Assembly: GCA_011046175.1 (NCBI GenBank)
Contig: DSBB01000128.1
Span: forward strand, 1-9,602
Length of the DNA stretch: 9,602 nucleotides
Direction of reading: 5' to 3'
DNA from: Candidatus Hydrogenedentota bacterium
Lineage (GTDB): Bacteria > Hydrogenedentota > Hydrogenedentia > Hydrogenedentales > CAITNO01
Position numbers and translations under genes: made by a program. How positions within the stretch are numbered: position 1 is the stretch's first letter; each line of letters opens with the position of its first letter. Of this stretch, positions 1-6,254 are shown piece after piece. A model generated the notes under the pieces. The model was not told where the DNA came from. It saw nothing but the letters and a program-made list of their open reading frames with translations, and did not search any database.

Positions 1-648
1 AATTACTGGTTGTCGTTCACAAGTCGTGGAAGCGCGGCCATACACACAAAGGTTTAGGCGGCAACGATATGTTATGGGATGGATAAGAAGTGTGGGAAAT
101 ATGACACAGGGATACCATCTGTATGTCTTGCCGCCAATGCACACTCATTTCAATCTCCGTTGTGTCCTGCATACGTTCCGGTCGTGGATAATAATTGTCT
201 CGCTTGCAGGGCTTGTCTCCGTGCTGTAAACGACATTGCCGTTTGGTTTGTTTCTCATGAGACGGATGATAAAGAACGGTTGTCAGGGGGAGACTTTTTT
301 GTTTTTGCAATAAACGTCACACATTGCTTTCAGGGACTGTATTCCCGTACACTACTTTGGAGCAAGCATTAACGATGGCGATTCCGAATTTGCGCTCTTA
401 AAACCGGATTGAGGCGTTGGCCGTGGACTCATTTCTGCGCATTTTACTTTGGCTGTATAGGGTCTTGGCTTATTGTACTGAAACCTAAAGAATTATTACT
501 GTCAACCGGTATTTTAGGCAGTGCGTTTTTTGATGGAGACAACTAATGAGGTGCGCAAGGGGCACGCAGGGTATTTTTTGTGTTTTTTTGTGAAGCGTCT
601 TTTAAGGCGCGCAGTTAAATTTGGCTATGGTTACATCAGAAGAGTGTT
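1..648. other. Gene-free region upstream of gspC
   Basis: I see no gene I can support here. The open frames present on both strands (for example 79-372 on + and 17-310 on -) are short, overlap each other antisense, have no convincing ribosome binding site and read like no protein family I recognise. Several T-runs stand out (about 295-306, 525-530, 573-579 and 583-589), but none follows a strong GC-rich hairpin, so I call no terminator. I recognise no tRNA, rRNA or riboswitch core. A promoter for gspC must lie in or before this region unless gspC is read from further upstream, but I find no well-spaced -35/-10 pair. Confidence 0.6.
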
Positions 649-1626
649 ATGGTACGTAGTCTAATAATACGGCAAGTGTTTCGCCTGTTGGATGTCGGGC
701 TTGTATTGGGCGTGATAGTTGCCGGGGTTTTTGCCCTGAAGCAATTTCTTGCGCCCATGCCGATGATCGATGTGGATGAGGCGCTGTTGAACGGGCCGGC
801 TCTCGAGGTCGCCAATTTGGTGCGGACACCCGGGGACCGCGCCGCTTATGATGCGTTGGTGGGAAGCGGCCTTTTTGGCGCGGCAGGCAGGTGGGACCCC
901 AATACGGCTTCTGTTCAAGCGCCGGAAGCGCCGGATTTGCCGATGGATGCCGAAATAGCGGATACGACGCTGAGTTTACAGTTGAAAGGCACAATAGCGC
1001 TGGAGCCTGGCGATCCCTTTTCCGTAGCGTTTATTGAAAATTTGGAGAATCGCGAACCGCCCAAGTCATTCTTGATTGGGCAGGAAATTACAGAAAACGT
1101 CATTCTTGAGTTGGTGTATCAGCGTGAAGTAATTCTCCTGAACAAGCGCAATGATCCGCCTCAGCGGGAGCGGTTGCGTATGGAGGACGCCGTAAACGGC
1201 GACGATGCGTCAGGGCGCCCGGCGCAGATGGCGTCTTCGGCGCGTTCCACCTCCTCCTATCCGCGGCCTCCCACGAGAACTTTAAGCGGTGTTGAAAGCG
1301 CCGTTGAACGCATTACTATCAACCGGGATGAACTGATACAGGAGGTGTTTGACAATTACGCCTCATTGAGCAACTTGCGTCCCGAACTGTACCGTGACGA
1401 CTCAGGCAAGGTGTTGGGGATTACGGCGCCGGATATCGGCAAACAGCCCTTGGCAAAGAAACTTGGATTTCAGGACAATGATGTGCTGCAAACGGTAAAC
1501 AACGAGCGGATAGACAGCGAAGATAAGATTATGGAAATCATGCAAAAATATCAGAATGCCAATTCGTTTCGCATCGGCATTCTCAGAAATGGTAAGCCTC
1601 GTGTATTGAACTTTAGATTGGACTGA
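649..1626 (+). CDS. gspC: Type II secretion system protein GspC (inner-membrane clamp protein)
   Basis: 325-residue bitopic inner-membrane protein. In T2SS, GspC connects the inner-membrane platform to the secretin GspD and helps select substrates. Visible layout: a short basic N-terminus; one membrane segment at about residues 13-34 (LLDVGLVLGVIVAGVFALKQ); a linker; a homology-region (HR) domain at about 105-168, opening TTLSLQLKGTIALEPGD and containing SFLIGQEI; a Pro/Ser/Arg linker at about 185-215; and a C-terminal PDZ-like domain at about 228-325 with KKLGFQDNDVLQTVNNERI, the usual 'G-x-x-x-x-D-x-[IVL]-x-x-[IV]-N' shape. The HR domain is the part known to bind the N0 domain of GspD. Start: ATG with a weak AGAAGAG (638-644) ribosome binding site. 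Position directly before gspD supports the name. Overall sequence is divergent, but the domain order is diagnostic. Confidence 0.9.
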   Translation: MVRSLIIRQVFRLLDVGLVLGVIVAGVFALKQFLAPMPMIDVDEALLNGPALEVANLVRTPGDRAAYDALVGSGLFGAAGRWDPNTASVQAPEAPDLPMDAEIADTTLSLQLKGTIALEPGDPFSVAFIENLENREPPKSFLIGQEITENVILELVYQREVILLNKRNDPPQRERLRMEDAVNGDDASGRPAQMASSARSTSSYPRPPTRTLSGVESAVERITINRDELIQEVFDNYASLSNLRPELYRDDSGKVLGITAPDIGKQPLAKKLGFQDNDVLQTVNNERIDSEDKIMEIMQKYQNANSFRIGILRNGKPRVLNFRLD

Positions 1627-1665
1627 ATGATGTTGTGGGCGACGCCTTCGTAGCGACAAAATTTA

Positions 1666-1677
1666 GCCGGAAACGGC
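1666..1677 (+). other. Small GNRA-loop hairpin after gspC
   Basis: GCCG-GAAA-CGGC is a perfect 4-bp stem closed by a GAAA (GNRA) tetraloop, 39 nt after the gspC stop codon. Four T's follow at 1683-1686 after a 5-nt gap. The stem is too short and the T-run too weak and too distant for a confident intrinsic terminator. It could be an mRNA-end stabiliser or chance. Confidence 0.3.
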
Positions 1678-1693
1678 GCATGTTTTCCCATCA

Positions 1694-1731
1694 GTATTTG
1701 CTCCCGCAAAAGGCGGCGTCAGGCAAAGCAT
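1694..1731 (+). repeat. 38-bp direct repeat, copy 1
   Basis: This copy begins GTATTTGCTCCCGC, ends GGCAAAGCAT and is identical to the copy at 1760-1797. The repeat period is 66 bp, with 28 bp between copies. Inside it TTTGC-TCCC-GCAAA (1697-1710) forms a 5-bp stem with a 4-nt loop. Flanking bases show further, diverged similarity (a CAT just before each copy, an ATATCG a few bases after each), suggesting that a somewhat larger unit was duplicated. Confidence 0.9.
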
Positions 1732-1759
1732 AATATCGCGTTTCCGTGCCTCCCGCATG

Positions 1760-1797
1760 GTATTTGCTCCCGCAAAAGGCGGCGTCAGGCAAAGCAT
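1760..1797 (+). repeat. 38-bp direct repeat, copy 2
   Basis: Second exact copy of the 38-bp unit at 1694-1731, in the same orientation, with the same internal 5-bp hairpin at 1763-1776. It ends about 105 bp before the gspD start. The identity of the two copies means either recent duplication or selection for sequence. I cannot tell from this window whether the unit is dispersed elsewhere in the genome. Confidence 0.9.
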
Positions 1798-1808
1798 TTA
1801 AGTGATAT

Positions 1809-1843
1809 CGTCTGTTTTCATGGTTCGCGTGATGCAACAGACG
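1809..1843 (+). promoter_or_regulatory. Inverted repeat upstream of gspD
   Basis: CGTCTGTT (1809-1816) and AACAGACG (1836-1843) are perfect inverted copies, 19 nt apart. A further CAT/ATG pairing (1819-1821 with 1832-1834) could extend the stem past a small internal loop. It lies 59 nt before the gspD start codon. It could be an operator dyad or a leader-RNA stem-loop. An 8-bp match at this distance is not very improbable by chance. Confidence 0.3.
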
Positions 1844-1887
1844 CCGGTCGTGGCAGGAATTCACAATTTGTATATTAACGTTATTTT

Positions 1888-1899
1888 GAGGAAGGAAGG
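1888..1899 (+). promoter_or_regulatory. Ribosome binding site of gspD
   Basis: GAGGAAGGAAGG is a strong purine-rich Shine-Dalgarno region ending 3 nt before GTG at 1903; its upstream GAGG half sits at about the usual distance. It supports the GTG start, which is also the one that leaves a complete signal peptide. The next in-frame ATG (1957) would cut that signal peptide in half. Confidence 0.75.
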
Positions 1900-1902
1900 C
1901 CT

Positions 1903-4524
1903 GTGCTGATTACCAGAGTACGCTTTTTTAACGGGGCAATTATTGTGGCGAGCCTGATGTGGGTCCTGATCGCGCAGGCTCAACAAGTGGACGAATACGA
2001 GGATTACTCCCAGTATCCAGAGGAAGAATATCCGCAGCCGGCGGCGCCTGCTGAGGAATTCGAGACGCCCTACATACCGCCCACCCAAAGCCAACAACAC
2101 CAGTATCAGAATTATCCTGAATATTATGAGCCGGATGACAGCGATGCTGACGCTTATTATCAGGAACCGCCTTCGCCGATTATCACGCCGCGCACCTCGC
2201 GGCCCATTGAGCCTGGAACGCGCCCGACCCGTCCGCCGGCGCCGCCGGCGCGGCCCACACGTGCCGTGCCGACAGTGCGCGCGCCGCAGCAAGCGCCGGA
2301 TTCCCTTAAAACAGTGGGCGGTCATCCCATGGCTTCGGAAGAGAAAACGGGCGCGACACCTACGGATCCCGTTTCATTCGATTTTCAAGACGCGCCTCTT
2401 TACGATGTGGTGGAATCCATCAGCCGCCTGACAGGGCGTAATTTTGACGTGGACCCAAATATCTCCGCCACAACGGTGACGATTATCACCCACGATAAAA
2501 TCCCGCCTGAAATGGCTTACGAGGTGCTGGAATCCATTCTTTCCACCCGTGGCTATGCGATGGTGGAAAGTCTGGAAGGTCATTTAATTAAGATTATTCC
2601 GACGCAGGACGCCACCACTTCTGAAAAAGTACCGCTGGTGATGGATAAGGAACAGGCAATTTCCGGGTTTGACGGCTTTTCCACCCATATTCTTACGGTG
2701 CAACACGGCGACGCCGCTGAAATTCAACGGGTACTGCAAATTTTGGGCTCGAAAAACGGTCAGATTGATGTCTACGCCCCAACCAATACGCTGATAATCA
2801 CCGATACAGCAGATGGTCTGCGCCGCATGTTTGCTTTTCTGGAACAGGCGGATGTGCCCGGATTTGACACCACCATGGAGATATTCACGCTCGAGTATAC
2901 GCGGGCGGAGGTATTGAGCAATCAGATTAGCCAGGTGCTCATGGTGGATTCAACGACATCGGGCATGCCACCCGGCATGCCGCGACCGCAGGCGCCTCCC
3001 ACGCCTGTGCGCCCTGTCAGAGCCACGCGCCCCATGCCGACACCCCGGCCCGGCGCGGAAGTGATCGGTTCGCGGGAAGAAGTATTGCGCATGGTGCCGG
3101 ATGAGCGATTGAATGCGCTGATTGTTGTTGCTACTGAAGGGATGATGACGCAGGTGCGCGATTTGGTGAAGCGCCTCGACACGCCCACGCCCTATGAAGC
3201 GAACAACATGCATATCTATCAGTTGTTGAATGCGGAGGCGGAAGCCATTGAGACGGCGATACAACCGCTTATCGGCACGGCGCCGCGCAGGCAGGCGACG
3301 GCGGGCGCGCCGGGTGGCGGTGGCGGCGCTGTTGCCGGCGGCGGCGCGGCCCCGGAAGTGCAGCCCTTCGAGCAAAAAGTGCAGATTACCCGTTACGATC
3401 GCACGAACTCATTGCTTATTGTCGCATCGCCGCAGGATTACAAATTGTTGGAGGCGTTTATTGCGCGGCTTGACGTGCCGCAGCGTCAGGTGTGCGTGAA
3501 CGCCGTGGTAATGGACGTTACCATGAGCAACGATTACGGGCTTACTGTGGATGCGGCCTCCATAAGCGGTTATGACGGCTTCGGCATGACCAACACGTCC
3601 ACAATAAGCGAACTGGTGCAAACAGCCCAGACCGCAGGAGAAATTGTTGGTGGTCCGCGCGCTGCGTTGCGCAATGCGGTGCTTGGATTGGGTACGGAAG
3701 GCGGCATGACGATGGGGGTGTATGACGACCTTGATTTTACCTGGCAGGGCCGCAAGATAAAAGTGCCGTTCGTGCCGACGTTATTTCAGGCGATAGAAAA
3801 GATCACGGATGTCGAAGTGCTTTCGCAGCCCAGTCTGGTGACAATGGATAATGAAGAGGCCAGCATTGTAGTCGGCCAGGAAGTGCCCTTTATCACAAGC
3901 ACCAGCTCTTCGCGTCGCTCGGACGGAACGGCGGAACAGGGATACTATGGGGGATACACGCGAGTGGAACGCCATGAGGTCGGCGTTAAACTGAAAGTCA
4001 CGCCGCAGATTTCCGAAGGGGACAATGTGATGATAACGGTGGAATTGGAGATTTCAGACACGGACGCCACCCAAATCGGCACCGTTGACATCGTGGGTCC
4101 GACCACAAACAAGTCGCTGGTCAATAACAAATCACTGGTAAAAGACGGCGCCACTGCCGTGATTGCCGGACTCATTCGCGACAACGCTATTCGCGATAAT
4201 ACGCAATCGCCTGTTCTGGGGGATATTCCGGTGCTGGGGTGGCTGTTCAAATCCCGGTCCATCCGCCGTGAAAAACGTAATATGGTGGTGCTGGTTACGC
4301 CCCATATCATTAAAGAAGGGATGGATGTGGACAGGCTTACCCACAACAAGATCAATGAATATTATGACGTAAATGTCCAAGAGATATTCGAGTCCGGATT
4401 TTTTGATAAAGTATTCAAAAAGCATGATTTGCGAAAGAATTACCGTCCCACGTTGCAACGGTCGGAAGCGTACAGCGGACGTCGCGCTTCTCCGAATTTC
4501 CGGCGTGGCGACATAGAGAGATAG
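1903..4524 (+). CDS. gspD: Type II secretion system secretin GspD
   Basis: 873-residue outer-membrane secretin that forms the multimeric exit channel. A GTG start gives a signal peptide of about 26 residues (R5 and R7, then hydrophobic GAIIVASLMWVLI, cleavage likely after AQA). Next comes a long low-complexity segment (about 27-155): first Tyr/Glu/Asp/Gln/Pro-rich, then Pro/Arg/Thr-rich. Folded domains follow: N0 (about 156-235, FDFQDAPLYDVVESISRLTG); N1 (about 260-318); N2 (about 324-428) with a Pro/Met/Arg-rich insert at 350-386; N3 (about 434-525) with a Gly/Ala-rich insert at 461-484; then the secretin core (about 528-803), including VLSQPSLVTMDNEEASIVVGQEVPF-type sequence and the hallmark SPVLGDIPVLGWLF (769-782). 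The C-terminal tail of about 65 residues is basic. I see no lipobox, so pilotin-dependent or independent targeting is unresolved. It is longer than typical GspD (about 650-750), mostly because of the N-terminal segment. Confidence 0.96.
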   Translation: MLITRVRFFNGAIIVASLMWVLIAQAQQVDEYEDYSQYPEEEYPQPAAPAEEFETPYIPPTQSQQHQYQNYPEYYEPDDSDADAYYQEPPSPIITPRTSRPIEPGTRPTRPPAPPARPTRAVPTVRAPQQAPDSLKTVGGHPMASEEKTGATPTDPVSFDFQDAPLYDVVESISRLTGRNFDVDPNISATTVTIITHDKIPPEMAYEVLESILSTRGYAMVESLEGHLIKIIPTQDATTSEKVPLVMDKEQAISGFDGFSTHILTVQHGDAAEIQRVLQILGSKNGQIDVYAPTNTLIITDTADGLRRMFAFLEQADVPGFDTTMEIFTLEYTRAEVLSNQISQVLMVDSTTSGMPPGMPRPQAPPTPVRPVRATRPMPTPRPGAEVIGSREEVLRMVPDERLNALIVVATEGMMTQVRDLVKRLDTPTPYEANNMHIYQLLNAEAEAIETAIQPLIGTAPRRQATAGAPGGGGGAVAGGGAAPEVQPFEQKVQITRYDRTNSLLIVASPQDYKLLEAFIARLDVPQRQVCVNAVVMDVTMSNDYGLTVDAASISGYDGFGMTNTSTISELVQTAQTAGEIVGGPRAALRNAVLGLGTEGGMTMGVYDDLDFTWQGRKIKVPFVPTLFQAIEKITDVEVLSQPSLVTMDNEEASIVVGQEVPFITSTSSSRRSDGTAEQGYYGGYTRVERHEVGVKLKVTPQISEGDNVMITVELEISDTDATQIGTVDIVGPTTNKSLVNNKSLVKDGATAVIAGLIRDNAIRDNTQSPVLGDIPVLGWLFKSRSIRREKRNMVVLVTPHIIKEGMDVDRLTHNKINEYYDVNVQEIFESGFFDKVFKKHDLRKNYRPTLQRSEAYSGRRASPNFRRGDIER

Positions 4525-4526
4525 TG

Positions 4527-6251
4527 ATGCAGACGGCAAAAGGACTTAAACTCGGCGAGATACTTGTGCGGGAGGGATGGGTGCATGCCGAGCAGGTTGA
4601 AGAAGCGCTGGACTTGCAGAAATTGCGTCCCCGGCGCATCGGCGAGTTGCTTCTCGATTTGGGTTATGTTGAGGAGGAGAATATCCTGCGCGCGTTGGGC
4701 ATTCAATTTGGATTGGAATACGAACCGAACGTGCGTGACCAAGTGGACGCCACGCTTACGACCAAGGTGCCCATCAGTTTCATCCGCGAATACCACATGG
4801 TTCCTTATAAGAAGAACGGGGTTTCTTATCTGGTCGCCATTAACGATCCGCTGAACCTGTTGCCTCTTGATGATTTGCGGTTGCTCTTGGATGGTTCTGT
4901 TACCCCCATCTTGTGCGGCAAGGCGGACATCCAGTTCATCATAGACACCTATTTCGAGCAACAGAGCGAAAACGCGGGCGAATTGATTGACAATATCGTG
5001 CTCAGCGGCGAAGAAGACGGCAAGGTGCATACGTTGGATCACAGCGAATCCGAGCGTGATCTGCTTGATCTTGCCAATGAAGCGCCCATTATCAAACTTA
5101 TTAACTTGATTATTTCCGGCGCAGTCAAGGAGCGCGCTTCTGATATTCATCTCGAGCCGTTCGAGCATTCCGTACGTGCGCGGTATCGCATAGACGGCGT
5201 GTTGTACGAAAAATTCACCGTGCCAAAAACGCAACAGGCCGCCTTGGTGTCGCGCGTAAAGATCATGGCAAACCTTAATATCGCAGAGCACCGTCTGCCC
5301 CAGGATGGTCGCATCAAGATACGTTTAAGCGGCAAGGAAATTGATATTCGCGTTTCCATTATTCCCATTGCGCACGGGGAACGCGTCGTGATGCGCATCC
5401 TGGAGAAAGGGAATTTCCTGTTCAGCCTCGAACAATTGGGGATGGACGCGCGCGACCACAAACTGATGGACCGACTTATTACCAGTTCGCACGGCATCAT
5501 ATTGGTTACGGGTCCCACCGGTTCCGGCAAGTCCACAACACTCTATGCCGCATTGCAACGGGTAAATTCGCCCGACAAAAACATTATTACGGTGGAAGAC
5601 CCGATAGAATACCTTATCCCCGGAATAGGCCAGATTCAGGTACGTCCCAAAATCGGTCTGACCTTTGCCGCGGGGCTTCGCAGTATTTTACGTCAGGACC
5701 CGGACATTATTCTGGTGGGCGAAATTCGTGATATGGAAACGGCTGAAATGGCGGTACAGGCGTCGCTCACGGGACACTTGGTATTTGCCACGCTTCATAC
5801 CAATGACAGCGCGGGCGCAATTACGCGCCTTATCAATATGGGCATTGAACCGTTTCTGGTGACCTCGTCCACAATAGCCATTCAAGCGCAGCGACTTGTG
5901 CGGCGCATTTGTTCTAATTGTCGGGAAAACTACCTTCCTGAACCGGAGAGTTTGCGTGAAGTGGGTATATCTCCTGATGACCCGCGTGTTTCCTCCATTT
6001 ATCGAGGTCTGGGGTGCGACAAGTGTTCCCAGCGCGGCTATTATGGACGCAGTGGCATTTTCGAACTCATGGTCATGTCGCCGCATATACAGGAATTGGT
6101 GTTGCAGGGCGCGGATTCGAATGTTGTCAAACGTGAAGCGCGCCGGGAGGGCATGCGAACGCTGCGTGAGGACGGTGCCGAGAAAATGCTTCGTGGTGAA
6201 ACCACTGTGGAAGAAATCCTTCGCGTAACACGCGATGAAGTGCTTGAATAA
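4527..6251 (+). CDS. gspE: Type II secretion system ATPase GspE
   Basis: Cytoplasmic hexameric secretion ATPase that powers pseudopilus assembly. I use ATG 4527 (574 residues): the purine-rich AGAGAGA at 4515-4521 is well spaced for it, while an in-frame GTG at 4524 overlaps the gspD stop. N-terminal MshEN-type domain: two 24-residue motifs at residues 8-31 and 37-60. Second N-terminal part to about 175, then N2E and C-terminal ATPase domains. Visible motifs: Walker A GPTGSGKST (329-337), Asp box ITVEDPIEY (354-362), Walker B IILVGEIRD (394-402), His box TGHLVFATLHT (416-426). A zinc-binding tetracysteine element is present (C462, C465, C497, C500), the mark of GspE/PilB-type ATPases. Every catalytic motif is intact. 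Two nucleotides separate it from gspD and three from gspF, so translation is probably coupled. Confidence 0.96.
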   Translation: MQTAKGLKLGEILVREGWVHAEQVEEALDLQKLRPRRIGELLLDLGYVEEENILRALGIQFGLEYEPNVRDQVDATLTTKVPISFIREYHMVPYKKNGVSYLVAINDPLNLLPLDDLRLLLDGSVTPILCGKADIQFIIDTYFEQQSENAGELIDNIVLSGEEDGKVHTLDHSESERDLLDLANEAPIIKLINLIISGAVKERASDIHLEPFEHSVRARYRIDGVLYEKFTVPKTQQAALVSRVKIMANLNIAEHRLPQDGRIKIRLSGKEIDIRVSIIPIAHGERVVMRILEKGNFLFSLEQLGMDARDHKLMDRLITSSHGIILVTGPTGSGKSTTLYAALQRVNSPDKNIITVEDPIEYLIPGIGQIQVRPKIGLTFAAGLRSILRQDPDIILVGEIRDMETAEMAVQASLTGHLVFATLHTNDSAGAITRLINMGIEPFLVTSSTIAIQAQRLVRRICSNCRENYLPEPESLREVGISPDDPRVSSIYRGLGCDKCSQRGYYGRSGIFELMVMSPHIQELVLQGADSNVVKREARREGMRTLREDGAEKMLRGETTVEEILRVTRDEVLE

Positions 6252-6254
6252 TAT

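Larger units (their letters stand above)
1627..1902. other. gspC-gspD intergenic gap with repeats
   Basis: This 276-bp gap is unusual in an otherwise tightly packed cluster. It holds a small perfect hairpin with a GAAA loop (1666-1677), two exact 38-bp direct repeats (1694-1731 and 1760-1797), and an inverted repeat (1809-1816 with 1836-1843). A TATATT hexamer at 1871-1876 could be a -10 element for gspD, but no good -35 sits at the right distance, so I do not call a promoter. No open frame in the gap looks coding. Confidence 0.7.

Noticed and set aside
79..372. 97-codon + strand frame with several cysteines
   Set aside because: No ribosome binding site, no recognisable family, irregular composition and an equally long frame antisense to it; most likely chance.
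551..579. Intrinsic terminator (GTGC...GCAC followed by T-run)
   Set aside because: The stem is only 4 bp with a 7-nt loop, and the T-run starts several bases later; too weak to call.
1694..1797. Two-repeat mini CRISPR array (38-bp repeats, 28-bp spacer)
   Set aside because: Only two copies and one spacer, no cas genes in view, and the location within a gsp cluster gap; a local duplication or regulatory repeat is simpler.
1860..1886. Sigma-70-type promoter for gspD (TTCACA ... TTATTT, or TATATT alone)
   Set aside because: The pair has only 15 bp spacing, and TATATT has no acceptable -35 partner; the evidence is too thin for a call.
1861..2325. Antisense frame opposite the 5' part of gspD
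   Set aside because: The product is Arg-rich low-complexity sequence mirroring the Pro/Arg-rich coding segment of gspD; it has no family resemblance.
4440..5291. Long antisense open frame of 283 codons
   Set aside because: It lies opposite the start of gspE, whose frame has clear family motifs. The antisense product resembles nothing and arises from the codon bias of gspE.
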